Counted from the first letter of the stretch, positions 15,222 through 23,160 are shown. The stretch is 26,595 bases of DNA from Candidatus Colicola caccequi (GCA_018065205.1 JAGHTR010000067.1:1-26595); one strand, 5' to 3'. Notes: generated by a model not told the origin, from the letters alone. A program made the numbers and translations.

Positions 15222-16669
15222 TACTCTGTTCGCTCCGTTTGCACGCATCCCAACTAACCGTCGTCGTGGCGGTGGATGGATTGGATGCGTATAGTCTGAA
15301 TGAACTGCAGGCCTACTGGCCGCAGGGCGGACTACGCACGTTAAGCGAAGAGGCCATACAGACGACCGTCACTTTTCCGCACCTGCTATATGGCGGTTCG
15401 GAAGCGTTAGCGACCTACATGACCGGAGTCATGCCTGCGGAGCATGGGGTTTGTATGGATGCGTATTTCAGTCGGGACGATCGACAAGTACATCCGCTCT
15501 TGGTCAGTTCAGATAAATTAGGTATCGGCACCAAGACTTCTTATTCGGCACAAGCCTTACTCACGCCCACTATCACCGATAAGCAACGGATTCGCAATGC
15601 CGACACCCGTGTTTATGCAATAGGTATTCATCCTGAAGCAACGATGCTGTTGGCAGGTCATGCAGCCAATGCCTGCTGCTGGATAGGCAGTAATCAGGAC
15701 TCGTTGCGTTGGGTCAGTACGGCGTATTACAAAGAAGGGTTACCGGATGCCGCCGAACGAATGAACGCTTCGGGCAGGTTTGCCCAGATTGCTCAACGAG
15801 AGTGGACGCCGGTTATGGGAATAAGTGCCTACATGCATCCTACTGCTGCAGAGAAAAGCAAGTCCTTCAAATATCAAGGTGCCCGCTACCTACCCTCCTC
15901 ACCCATGGCAAATGCCTTAGTGGCGGAGTTAGCGGTGCAGTTGCAAAAGAACAAACAATTAGGAGAGGGACACCATCACGACTACCTCATGCTGGAGATG
16001 ACCGTAGTGAGTCCATTGACGCAACAAGACCAGATAGCCAGTGCCGAACAGGAAGATATGTACCTGAGCCTAAATAAAGACTTGGGCTATATCAAGGAAC
16101 AAATCGAGAAACGTGTCGGCAAAGATGAACTGAAGATAGTGGTGCTGGGACTGCCTAAACATGGCATTGGTGTTGACCACCTACAGGCACTGAATATGCC
16201 CACTAAGTTCTTTAACTTAGACCGATCCGTGGCTTTAACGTCCACCTACCTGATGGCGTTATACGGCAGGGAGCGCTGGATAGACGGCGGATATGGTCAG
16301 TCCATCTATCTGAACCGCAAGTTAATTGAACAAAAACACCTGTCGTTTGAGACGATCTGTCAGCAAGTGGCGGACTTCCTCATGCAGTTTGAAGGTGTAC
16401 AGACCGCCATGCCTGCGGCACATTGCCAGACCAATCCTATACTGCATAACTCGCTTAGTCGCACCTTTATGGGCGATGTGGTATATCTGCTGCAAACTAA
16501 TTATCGGTTAACGGCCAATCAGATTATTCAGGGCAAGGAGCGCGAAGAGACGTTGGATTATATCCAGGACTACGTGCAACCCTCTCCGGTCTGGATCTGG
16601 TGCGGCGGACCGATGCCGGCACAGGCTCTGCCGCAAGATGCCACACAAGTGGATAAATGGATAGAATAA
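15191..16669 (+). CDS. PafA-like alkaline phosphatase superfamily protein lacking most catalytic residues
   Basis: A 492-aa exported protein; residues 1-20 are a signal peptide (MHKIYLYLALILCSLRLHAS). The fold follows PafA-type phosphatases: VVVAVDGLDAYS (D29, first metal ligand), MTGVMPAEHGV, RVYAIGI...MLLAGHAANACCW, VSTAYYKEGLP and GDVVYLLQTNY. However, the SxKxR-type catalytic residues are replaced (GIHPEA), the DxxGH metal motif reads EMTVVSPLTQQD, the ADHG motif reads LPKHG, and the last HG-Y-D motif is absent. I infer a catalytically inactive envelope protein, perhaps binding or scaffolding. The ATG at 15191 gives the signal peptide; an earlier ATG at 15062 would not. It overlaps the Lnb-like gene by 31 bp. 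Confidence 0.75.
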   Translation: MHKIYLYLALILCSLRLHASQLTVVVAVDGLDAYSLNELQAYWPQGGLRTLSEEAIQTTVTFPHLLYGGSEALATYMTGVMPAEHGVCMDAYFSRDDRQVHPLLVSSDKLGIGTKTSYSAQALLTPTITDKQRIRNADTRVYAIGIHPEATMLLAGHAANACCWIGSNQDSLRWVSTAYYKEGLPDAAERMNASGRFAQIAQREWTPVMGISAYMHPTAAEKSKSFKYQGARYLPSSPMANALVAELAVQLQKNKQLGEGHHHDYLMLEMTVVSPLTQQDQIASAEQEDMYLSLNKDLGYIKEQIEKRVGKDELKIVVLGLPKHGIGVDHLQALNMPTKFFNLDRSVALTSTYLMALYGRERWIDGGYGQSIYLNRKLIEQKHLSFETICQQVADFLMQFEGVQTAMPAAHCQTNPILHNSLSRTFMGDVVYLLQTNYRLTANQIIQGKEREETLDYIQDYVQPSPVWIWCGGPMPAQALPQDATQVDKWIE

Positions 16670-16684
16670 TTAAATCATGTTATT

Positions 16685-17101
16685 ATGTTACTATACGAAA
16701 TTAAAGTTAATTACGAGCGTCAAACGGGTGAAGATAACCCCGGTAAAGTAAAGGAGACGTATTTAGTAGAAGGTCTTAATTGCTCAGATGTAGAGGGTCG
16801 ATTAGTAGAGGAGATTAAGCCATTTGTGTTTGGCGATTTAGAAGTGAGCAGTTGCAAGAAAGTGCAACTATACGACCTGATTGAGAACACCGAGGGCGAC
16901 CGTTGGTACAAGGCTCGCGTGGAGATGATTACGGTGGAGGATAGCGGTAAAGAGACCCGCAAGGTAGTCACTATGTTAGTGCATGCCACCACCATCGCTC
17001 ATGCTCTCAAGCACTTGAATTCCTACTTGAGCAGTCAGGACTGCGAGATTGTGAGCTTGCAACGCTCACCTATCTTAGAGGTCTATCGGGGCGTAAAGTA
17101 A
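16685..17101 (+). CDS. DUF4494 family protein
   Basis: A 138-aa soluble protein recognised as DUF4494, a small Bacteroidota family of unknown function. Typical features are YEIKVNYER at the start, KVKETYLVEGLNCSDVEGRLVEEI (about 22-45), DRWYKARVEMIT (about 72-83) and a C-terminal conserved I-V-Y stretch. There is no signal peptide, membrane segment or catalytic motif. It starts 15 bp after the previous stop and ends 1 bp before the acyltransferase gene, so it is co-transcribed. From memory, it commonly precedes or neighbours yggS-type genes in this phylum. Confidence 0.85.
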   Translation: MLLYEIKVNYERQTGEDNPGKVKETYLVEGLNCSDVEGRLVEEIKPFVFGDLEVSSCKKVQLYDLIENTEGDRWYKARVEMITVEDSGKETRKVVTMLVHATTIAHALKHLNSYLSSQDCEIVSLQRSPILEVYRGVK

Positions 17102-17102
17102 T

Positions 17103-17906
17103 ATGCAGATTGATGTCGCACAAGTGCTGAAGGTCAAAGCCCCGGGTAAACATATACCTCGGTGGGTGGTGAATTGGTTGAAGCGTATCATTCATCAGGA
17201 TGAGATGAATGCTTTTTTGGCGACACATGAAGGTCTCACAGACTTTGATTTTATTGATGCCACTATTCACGAATGTTTGGGCTGCGATGCCACGATTGAA
17301 GGCACGGAGAACTTGCCTAAGACCAAGGAACCGCTTATCTTTGTGAGCAATCATCCGTTAGGGGGATTAGATGGTATGATTATCGCCTTGATGCTGCATG
17401 AGCAAGGACGCCATCCTAAGGTCATCGTGAATGACTTATTGCTTAACATGCAGCCTATTGCCGGGTTGTTCGTGCCGGTCAATAAAGTAGGCAAACAAAG
17501 TCGCGCGTATGCCGAGATTCAGCAGCGGATGTGGGAAGAGGGGTGCGATGTGCTGACGTTTCCTGCAGGAGCCTGCTCGCGCAAAGTGAACGGACAGATA
17601 CAAGACTTGGAGTGGAAGAAGAGTTTTATTCGCCACGCCATACAATACAAGCGGAATATAGTCCCTATCTATTTTGAGGGCACTAATTCCAAGCGGTTCT
17701 ATGCCATCGCTCAATGGCGCAAGCGGTTAGGCATACGGCTTAATTTAGAGATGATTACATTAGTGGACGAGATGTTCCGCGCCAGAGGGAAACATTTCAC
17801 TGTACATATAGGTCAAATGATTCCATACACGATGTTCGACCAGAGTCGGGACATGAACGAATGGGCAGAATGGGTTCGCGCACGCGTGTATGCACATAAT
17901 AAATAA
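17103..17906 (+). CDS. glsA: 1-acyl-glycerol-3-phosphate-type acyltransferase, GlsA/OlsA-like (glycine lipid synthesis)
   Basis: A 267-aa acyltransferase of the PlsC/OlsA type. Motif I is NHPLGGLDG (83-91) with H84 and D90, followed by VPVNK, then FPAGACSRK (motif III) and VPIYFEGTNS (motif IV). In Bacteroides, GlsA O-acylates a 3-hydroxyacyl-glycine (made by GlsB) to form glycine lipid; in other bacteria the OlsA/OlsB pair makes ornithine lipid. The immediately following gene is GlsB-like, supporting this role. The head group, glycine or ornithine, cannot be told from sequence alone. It probably acts at the inner membrane. Confidence 0.85.
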   Translation: MQIDVAQVLKVKAPGKHIPRWVVNWLKRIIHQDEMNAFLATHEGLTDFDFIDATIHECLGCDATIEGTENLPKTKEPLIFVSNHPLGGLDGMIIALMLHEQGRHPKVIVNDLLLNMQPIAGLFVPVNKVGKQSRAYAEIQQRMWEEGCDVLTFPAGACSRKVNGQIQDLEWKKSFIRHAIQYKRNIVPIYFEGTNSKRFYAIAQWRKRLGIRLNLEMITLVDEMFRARGKHFTVHIGQMIPYTMFDQSRDMNEWAEWVRARVYAHNK

Positions 17907-17910
17907 GGTT

Positions 17911-18882
17911 ATGAAAGAGATTATTCCTGCGGTCAGCCGAGACTTGCTTAAGCAAGAGTTGACCAAGCAAAATTTTTTGAGGCCCACCCATAAAGCCGAG
18001 AACGAGATTTATGACATCACCGCCGATGCTGCACCTAATCTGATGCGTGAGATTGCTCGATTAAGAGAAATCAGTTACCGCGCCGGTGGAGGAGCAACAG
18101 GTGAAGAGATGGATATAGATGAGATGGATACCATGAAGGAGCATCCGTATCACCAACTCATTGTGTGGGATCCGATTAACGAAGAGATAGTAGGCGGTTA
18201 CCGCTATCTATGCTGCAGCGAGTGCACCTTCCACGAGGACGGTCAGCCCTATATCACATCGTCGCATCTATACCATTACTCGGACTACTTCATCAAGAAC
18301 TACCTACCCTATACGATTGAGTTAGGGCGAGCCTTTGTGCAACCCAAGTACCAAAGTCGTGAGATGGGAGCCAAGTCGCTCTATGCGCTGGATAATATAT
18401 GGGACGGGATAGGTGCGGTGTTGTACAACCACCCGGATGTACGCTACCTGATTGGAAAAGTAACGATGTACCCTCAGTATGATGAAGTGGCTCGAAATCT
18501 GATTTATGCCTATTTGAGACGCTACCATAATGACCCCAAGGGACTGTTTACACCCAAGCATCCGGTGGATATATCGGTGGAGGGACAAGAACTGGCGGAC
18601 GATTTATTTGTGGGTGACGATCCTACTCTTAACTACCAGATCCTGCAACGCGCTATTCGTGCCAGAGGAACCGTTATTCCTCCGATGTTCTCGGCATACC
18701 TCAATGTAACGGAACATCTGATGAGTTTCGGTAATGCCGTCAATGACGAGTTATCCAACGTGTACGAAACCGGTATTATGGTGCGTGTAGATACAATTAA
18801 CGAAGACAAGCACGACCGCTATATAGGCGTATATATCGAATGGCTCAAGAACCTGATGGAACGCAGGACCCATAATCGTTAA
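17911..18882 (+). CDS. glsB: GlsB/OlsB-like N-acyltransferase (GNAT fold, glycine/ornithine lipid synthesis)
   Basis: A 323-aa protein with the OlsB/GlsB pattern: NEIYDITADAAPNLMREIARLREISYR (about residues 31-57), DEMDTM, YHQLIVWDP, EEIVGGYRY, and YTIELGRAFVQPKYQ. These enzymes N-acylate an amino acid with a 3-hydroxyacyl chain from acyl-ACP. The start at 17911 (MKEIIPAV) is preferred: it lies 4 bp after the glsA stop, behind AATAAGG, and fits the family N-terminus. An ATG at 17890 would overlap glsA and add 7 residues. The stop overlaps the yggS start by one base (TAATG). Confidence 0.87.
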   Translation: MKEIIPAVSRDLLKQELTKQNFLRPTHKAENEIYDITADAAPNLMREIARLREISYRAGGGATGEEMDIDEMDTMKEHPYHQLIVWDPINEEIVGGYRYLCCSECTFHEDGQPYITSSHLYHYSDYFIKNYLPYTIELGRAFVQPKYQSREMGAKSLYALDNIWDGIGAVLYNHPDVRYLIGKVTMYPQYDEVARNLIYAYLRRYHNDPKGLFTPKHPVDISVEGQELADDLFVGDDPTLNYQILQRAIRARGTVIPPMFSAYLNVTEHLMSFGNAVNDELSNVYETGIMVRVDTINEDKHDRYIGVYIEWLKNLMERRTHNR

Positions 18883-19517
18883 TGAACAGCGTTCAGCAAC
18901 ATATTAAGTTGATTCGTCACAACCTACCCCAGGATGTGACTCTGATATGCGTGAGTAAATACCAGTCCGAGCAGGCTATTAGTGAGGCATACCAAGTTGG
19001 AGAGCGGGACTTTGGAGAAAGTCACATGCAGGAACTAATCGCCAAACACGAGCATCTGCCTAAGGATATCCGGTGGCATTTTATCGGACACCTGCAGACC
19101 AATAAAGTCAAGTACATCGTGCCATTCATCCATCTCATTCAGAGTGTAGACAGTTGGCATCTATTAGAGACCATCAACCGCGAGGCTGCTAAGATAGAGC
19201 GGCGCATTGAGGTGCTATTGGAGGTGCATGTCGCCCGGGAAGAGTCCAAGACCGGAATGAGCATAGATGAGTTGCGCACTATCCTGCCCCGACTGAACGA
19301 ATTAGCATGGGTGCGGGTGGTGGGACTGATGACGATGGCTACTAATACGGACGATGAGCAAGAGATTAGACGATGCTTTACCACAGTACATGAGTTAGCG
19401 AAGGAGGATGAACGACTGCATATCCTTTCCTACGGAATGAGTGACGATTATCCTATTGCAATAGCCGAAGGCAGTACTATGGTGAGGATTGGCAGCAAAA
19501 TATTTGGAGAACGATGA
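18882..19517 (+). CDS. YggS/PLPBP family pyridoxal-phosphate homeostasis protein
   Basis: A 211-aa single-domain alanine-racemase-like TIM barrel. The PLP lysine is K26 in ICVSKYQ. Other landmarks are GERDFGESHMQEL, RWHFIGHLQTNK, SKTGM, GLMTMAT, SYGMSDDYPIAIAEGSTMVRIG and the terminal IFG. The family binds PLP without clear catalysis and affects vitamin B6 and amino/keto acid homeostasis. Its length is slightly short but all landmarks are present. It is coupled to glsB (TAATG) and to rlmH (ATGA). Confidence 0.93.
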   Translation: MNSVQQHIKLIRHNLPQDVTLICVSKYQSEQAISEAYQVGERDFGESHMQELIAKHEHLPKDIRWHFIGHLQTNKVKYIVPFIHLIQSVDSWHLLETINREAAKIERRIEVLLEVHVAREESKTGMSIDELRTILPRLNELAWVRVVGLMTMATNTDDEQEIRRCFTTVHELAKEDERLHILSYGMSDDYPIAIAEGSTMVRIGSKIFGER

Positions 19518-19981
19518 AAGTAACCTTACTGGTAGTAGGCAAAACGACCGATAAACATCTGGAGGTCTTGATAGAGGACTATGTAGAACGCATAGGTCAT
19601 TATCTGCCATTTGAGATTAAGGTCATTCCTGAACTCAAGAACGTGAAAGCCCTCTCGCAAGCGCAACAAAAGACGATGGAAGGTGAACTCATCCTCAAAG
19701 CCGTTGGTACGACGGAGGTGATTCTGCTGGACGAACATGGCAAAGAGCGCAGGAGTATCGAGTTTGCGGACTGGATGAATAAAAAAATGTCCGCCGGACG
19801 AGATTTAACCTTCGTCATCGGCGGACCTTTCGGTTTTTCCGAAGCCGTTTATCAGCGAGCAGAAGGTCAAATCAGTCTAAGCCTCATGACCTTCTCTCAT
19901 CAAATGATTCGGCTCTTATTTACAGAACAAATGTATCGGGCATTGACAATAATCCGGGGCGAAAAATACCATCACGAGTAA
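19514..19981 (+). CDS. rlmH: 23S rRNA (pseudouridine-1915-N3)-methyltransferase RlmH
   Basis: A 155-aa SPOUT-class methyltransferase that methylates the pseudouridine at 23S position 1915 using S-adenosylmethionine. Diagnostic motifs are VVGKT near the start, LLDEHGKERRSIEFADWM, the SAM-binding knot loop FVIGGPFGFS, LMTFSHQMIRLLFTEQMYRALTI and the C-terminal YHHE tail. Its ATG overlaps the yggS stop. The last 66 bp overlap, on the opposite strand, the 3' end of the convergent membrane-protein gene. Confidence 0.95.
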   Translation: MKVTLLVVGKTTDKHLEVLIEDYVERIGHYLPFEIKVIPELKNVKALSQAQQKTMEGELILKAVGTTEVILLDEHGKERRSIEFADWMNKKMSAGRDLTFVIGGPFGFSEAVYQRAEGQISLSLMTFSHQMIRLLFTEQMYRALTIIRGEKYHHE

Positions 19982-21568
19982 AGCAATCGCCACGATAACG
20001 ATGATGCCGGCAATAGCAATAGCCCACTTAGCGCCTTTACTGAGGCGCTTTTTTGGCAATTGAAGCAACGGATATTGCACTTCCTCAGTCAGTGTAGCAC
20101 CAAAGGGGATGTTCACAATCGAATCGGCGTTGACTGCCCATCCATTGGCGTTCAAGATAGGAGCCAAGTTACGACGACGTAACTTAATAGCCGCCATAAT
20201 CATAGCCGGACCGGAGATAACCAACATGATACCAGCGATCCAAACCAATAACTGCCATTTTGGCGTATCTTGGATACCACTGGCTAATTTAACCAAGAAA
20301 TCTCCAATAAAACCGATTGCCATGCCGATAGCAGCAAATATACCGGCGAACTTAGCAATATCAAAAGCGGTCTTCTTGTCAGCGGCAGCGGCTGCATCAG
20401 GATTAGCAGCAGTAGCCTCAGCCTTAGCGGTCATATCGGCAAAAGCCTTATCGTTCTTTTCGGCAGCGGACTTATTGATCAGGTCGGTTACCCATTGACC
20501 GAACTTGCGGTAGGGGCTCCAGAAAGCCTGTTTGATAGAGATAGGATTGTCCACTACTTTGGTAATCGTAGCATCGTAGTCGTTACCTTGACGATCATAG
20601 AAGACGGCGTTCTTGCCTTCCTTCAGGTTCTTAATCTCACCTACCGTCACACCTGCTACAATCTGCATGGATGTGCCTAATTTCTTGCTTACGCAGTCCA
20701 GGTAGATAAGGAACATACCACTTTGTCCGGCTTGAGCGTTTTGTTTGCCCATATCGTTCACGCGCACGCAGAGGTGGCAGATACGTTGGTCAATCACCAA
20801 TATACCGGATTGGAAGATAGCCTTATCGTTGACGTCCTTGTTGTAGAAGATCTCTAAGGTAACGAAGTTACGCAGCAATGTGATGAAGTCGCGGCTGAGC
20901 AAGAGCAACTTGCGCAGGTCGGTGAACTCACCTTTAGCGGCAGCTTCGGCAGCAGCGTTCTTGTCGTTAGCGGCAGCTACGGCAGCCTCCCATGCATCAA
21001 TATCGGCGCCCATCTTGATGAAGTCTTTTTCCTTCATACCGGGTTGGGGAGTATCTTCGGCAATCACAGCCAGACCTACTTTTTGCAGTTTTTCCTGCTC
21101 GAAGTATGCAGCGTATTCAGCGCGTTTAGCCTTGTAGGCTTCTATGATGTCGGCAGCCAGAGGAGCTTCGGGGGCAGCCTCAACGGGGAATTGGAGTGCA
21201 CCTACATAAGCATCTAATGCAGCCAGAGTAACTTCTTTCTTGTCAATTTTTTCGGCAGCAGCCTTGATGTTAGCATCCGCGATGTTAGCAACAGCCACTT
21301 TAGCCTCGCTATTGAAGAGGACTTGTGGGTCTTTGAGTACGGCGCAGAGCCAATCAGCAGTGCGAACGACTTCGTTCACGCGCAGTTGTCCATCGTTATC
21401 AAGGTCAATCAGTTTAAGACTCTCATCGGGAATCTCCAGACCCGTAGCGGGACAAGAGAGGACAGTCCATTTCTTTTGATCTAACTCACCTAAGTGACGC
21501 AGATCTTCGCCGGATTGCAATTTGACGCGCGTTGCGCCGCCAATATGCTCGTATTTAAATTGATACAT
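19916..21568 (-). CDS. Membrane protein with an EF-hand motif, unknown function
   Basis: A 550-aa protein. The N-terminus (GEDLRHLGELDQKKWTVLSCP) is followed by a canonical EF-hand loop, residues 55-66: D-x-D-x-D-G-x-L-x-x-x-E, suggesting Ca2+ binding. The middle is Ala/Lys/Glu-rich, partly helical. Three hydrophobic helices lie near 405-428, 436-462 and 512-538. The N-terminal layout matches a Bacteroidota hypothetical family I recall, with no assigned function. The final 12 residues (DYCQCPIHLFCK) follow the last helix and are encoded antisense to rlmH; they look like an accidental extension. A TTTTTTG-like -33 sequence is present upstream, but no good -7 box. Confidence 0.75.
   Translation of the reverse strand: MYQFKYEHIGGATRVKLQSGEDLRHLGELDQKKWTVLSCPATGLEIPDESLKLIDLDNDGQLRVNEVVRTADWLCAVLKDPQVLFNSEAKVAVANIADANIKAAAEKIDKKEVTLAALDAYVGALQFPVEAAPEAPLAADIIEAYKAKRAEYAAYFEQEKLQKVGLAVIAEDTPQPGMKEKDFIKMGADIDAWEAAVAAANDKNAAAEAAAKGEFTDLRKLLLLSRDFITLLRNFVTLEIFYNKDVNDKAIFQSGILVIDQRICHLCVRVNDMGKQNAQAGQSGMFLIYLDCVSKKLGTSMQIVAGVTVGEIKNLKEGKNAVFYDRQGNDYDATITKVVDNPISIKQAFWSPYRKFGQWVTDLINKSAAEKNDKAFADMTAKAEATAANPDAAAAADKKTAFDIAKFAGIFAAIGMAIGFIGDFLVKLASGIQDTPKWQLLVWIAGIMLVISGPAMIMAAIKLRRRNLAPILNANGWAVNADSIVNIPFGATLTEEVQYPLLQLPKKRLSKGAKWAIAIAGIIVIVAIALLVMVFFAPDYCQCPIHLFCK
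20030..20054 (+). terminator. Intrinsic terminator of the nusB-rlmH run, inside a convergent gene
   Basis: On the plus strand AGCGCC (20030-20035), loop TTTACTGA, GGCGCT (20044-20049), then a T run to 20054. It lies about 50 bp past the rlmH stop and within the coding sequence of the minus-strand membrane protein, where it encodes the Lys/Arg-rich loop KKRLSKGA. Confidence 0.7.
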
Positions 21569-21605
21569 AGAATAATATTAAATAATGTGTATAATGTCCT
21601 TGCAA

Positions 21606-21640
21606 TCAAAAAAGCGCACTTTCTCACGAAAATGCGCTTT
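21606..21640 (-). terminator. Intrinsic terminator of the rpsF-rpsR-rplI-rpmE2 run
   Basis: On the minus strand AAAGCGCATTTTC, loop GTGA (GNRA type), GAAAGTGCGCTTT form a 13-bp stem with one wobble pair, followed by a T run. It starts 11 bp after the rpmE2 stop. The rest of the 83-bp gap up to 21568 is the A/T-rich upstream region of the membrane-protein gene. Confidence 0.82.
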
Positions 21641-21651
21641 GTTTGTAAGTC

Positions 21652-21906
21652 TTACTTGCGCTTACGATCTCCGTAGCGGCTCATGAACTTATCTACGCGA
21701 CCGGCAGTATCCACCAGTTTGGATTTACCCGTGTAGAAGGGGTGACTCGTGTTAGAGATTTCGAGCTTAATCAAAGGATAAGTAGTTCCTTCAATTTCGA
21801 TGGTATCCTTCGTAGCAGCGGTAGAGCGGCTGAAGAATTGTGTGCCATCCGACATATCTTTGAAAACTACAACGCGGTAGTTATCAGGATGAATTCCATT
21901 TTTCAT
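21652..21906 (-). CDS. rpmE2: 50S ribosomal protein L31 type B
   Basis: An 84-aa L31 of the cysteine-free (zinc-independent, C-) class: MKNGIHPDNYRVVVFKDMSDG, LIKLEISNTSHPFYTGKSKLVDTAGRVDKFMSRYG. No CxxC pair is present. Type B is usual in Bacteroidota. It lies downstream of rplI after a 99-bp gap that contains a hairpin, and upstream of a strong terminator; either co-transcription or separate control is possible. Confidence 0.95.
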   Translation of the reverse strand: MKNGIHPDNYRVVVFKDMSDGTQFFSRSTAATKDTIEIEGTTYPLIKLEISNTSHPFYTGKSKLVDTAGRVDKFMSRYGDRKRK

Positions 21907-21941
21907 AAAAAAACTTTGTTTTTTTCTGGAGCTTTGGCTTC

Positions 21942-21972
21942 GTTGAGTTGCAAAAGCGAGCTTTCACTCAAC
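21942..21972 (-). promoter_or_regulatory. Hairpin in the rplI-rpmE2 gap
   Basis: GTTGAGT and ACTCAAC pair around an inner AAAG-loop-CTTT stem (plus positions 21942-21948 with 21966-21972, and 53-56 with 61-64 of the same block). There is no T run after it on the minus strand, so it is not a standard terminator. It could be an L31 leader or a processing site; no matching family is recognised. Confidence 0.35.
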
Positions 21973-22005
21973 TCGCACAAACCTTCATAATTTATTGTTT
22001 AACAA

Positions 22006-22446
22006 TTATTCAGCAACGATGTTGAGTTTGATTTCTGCTTTTACTTCGCGGTGCAGTTTAGCAACAGCCACAGCCTCACCCAGTTCCTTAACGGGCTCAA
22101 TGGTGATGACGCGTTTGTCGATTTCAATACCGGCATTAGCGAGAGCTTCGCTAACTTGAGCAGTAGTGATAGTACCGAAGATCTTACCATCTTCATTAGC
22201 CTTAGCAGCCAATTGGATAGTCATTCCGGCCAACTTTTCAGCTAGAGCCTGAGCGTCAGCTAATTGCTGAGCCAGTTTCTTAGCTTGTTGCTTTAAATTC
22301 TCAGCCAACTGTTTACGATTGCTTTCGTTAGCGATGATGGCTAATTTATTAGGGATGAGGTAGTTACGGCCATAACCGTCTTTAACCTTAACGATATCGT
22401 TTTTGTAACCCAGATTGTTTACATCTTGAATCAATATAACTTCCAT
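22006..22446 (-). CDS. rplI: 50S ribosomal protein L9
   Basis: A 146-aa L9. The N-terminal rRNA-binding domain has MEVILIQDVNNLGYKNDIVKVKDGYGRNYLIP; a long Lys/Ala/Gln helix (about 43-72) follows; the C-terminal domain contains GKIFGTITTAQVSEAL and AVAKLHREVKAEIKLNIVAE. Length is normal. It is the third gene after rpsF and rpsR, 29 bp downstream of rpsR. Confidence 0.97.
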   Translation of the reverse strand: MEVILIQDVNNLGYKNDIVKVKDGYGRNYLIPNKLAIIANESNRKQLAENLKQQAKKLAQQLADAQALAEKLAGMTIQLAAKANEDGKIFGTITTAQVSEALANAGIEIDKRVITIEPVKELGEAVAVAKLHREVKAEIKLNIVAE

Positions 22447-22475
22447 AATCTTTAAACTTTTAAGGGGTTAAACAA

Positions 22476-22739
22476 TTATTTCATCATATCGGTTACGTAA
22501 GGCAGCAGAGCGAGGTGACGAGCCTTCTTAACGGCTTGAGCCACTTTGCGCTGATACTTCAAACTGGTACCGGTGATACGGCGAGGTAAAATTTTACCTT
22601 GCTCGTTGAGGAATTTCTTCAGGAACTCCGGGTCCTTGTAGTCGATGTAACGAATACCGCTCTTCAGGAAACGGCAGTACTTTTTCTTCTTCTCAACGTT
22701 TTGTTGTGGAGTGAGATAGCGAACTTCTTCTTGTGCCAT
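22476..22739 (-). CDS. rpsR: 30S ribosomal protein S18
   Basis: An 87-aa S18 with CRFLKSGIRYIDYKDPEFLKKFL, GKILPRRITGTSLKYQRKVA and KKARHLALLPY. It binds S6 on the 30S platform. It starts 2 bp after the rpsF stop, in the universal rpsF-rpsR-rplI order. Confidence 0.97.
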   Translation of the reverse strand: MAQEEVRYLTPQQNVEKKKKYCRFLKSGIRYIDYKDPEFLKKFLNEQGKILPRRITGTSLKYQRKVAQAVKKARHLALLPYVTDMMK

Positions 22740-22741
22740 AA

Positions 22742-23104
22742 TTAAGCCTCCTCTACTTTAGCGGGTTCAACATTCTTTTTTGCGTGACGACGTTTCTCAG
22801 CGTACTCAAATGCATACTTGTCCAAACGAGTGGTGAGGAAACGAATAATCTTTTCATCACGACGGAACTCTGTCTCGAGAGTAGCGATAATAGCGGGTTC
22901 TACATCAAATTGAAGTAAAGCGTAGAAACCGGTCGTTTTACCTTGGATGGGGTAAGCTAATTTCTTCAGACCCCACTCCTCACGGTTCAGAATGGCAGCT
23001 CCGTTGTCCTTGAGGAGTTTCTCGAATTTGTCAACTGCTTCCTTCATCTGTGCCTCAGATAAAACGGGAGTCAAAACGAAAGCAGCTTCATAATGATTTA
23101 ACAT
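22742..23104 (-). CDS. rpsF: 30S ribosomal protein S6
   Basis: A 120-aa S6: NHYEAAFVLTPVLSEAQMKEAV, WGLKKLAYPIQGKTTGFYALLQF and IRFLTTRLDKYAFEYAEKR, followed by a charged tail. It forms the S6-S18 heterodimer that, in many bacteria, represses its own operon through the mRNA leader. It is the first gene after a strong promoter, with an 80-nt leader. Confidence 0.97.
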   Translation of the reverse strand: MLNHYEAAFVLTPVLSEAQMKEAVDKFEKLLKDNGAAILNREEWGLKKLAYPIQGKTTGFYALLQFDVEPAIIATLETEFRRDEKIIRFLTTRLDKYAFEYAEKRRHAKKNVEPAKVEEA

Positions 23105-23140
23105 AAATGATTTGTTTTTAGTTAGTAATTAATATGTAGT

Positions 23141-23156
23141 TACTAGTTAACTAGTA
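23141..23156. promoter_or_regulatory. 16-bp perfect palindrome in the rpsF leader
   Basis: TACTAGTTAACTAGTA is perfectly self-complementary and lies between the predicted transcription start (about 23184) and the rpsF ATG. It could be an operator for a dimeric regulator; as RNA, a hairpin with a tiny loop is less favourable. Confidence 0.4.
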
Positions 23157-23160
23157 CCTA

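Noticed and set aside
17890..17910. Earlier start for the glsB-like gene
   Set aside because: It overlaps the glsA-like gene, and the family N-terminus starts at the ATG at 17911.
20109..20498. 129-aa plus-strand ORF antisense to the EF-hand membrane protein
   Set aside because: It mirrors a hydrophobic and Ala-rich coding stretch; it lies past the plus-strand terminator and has no promoter.
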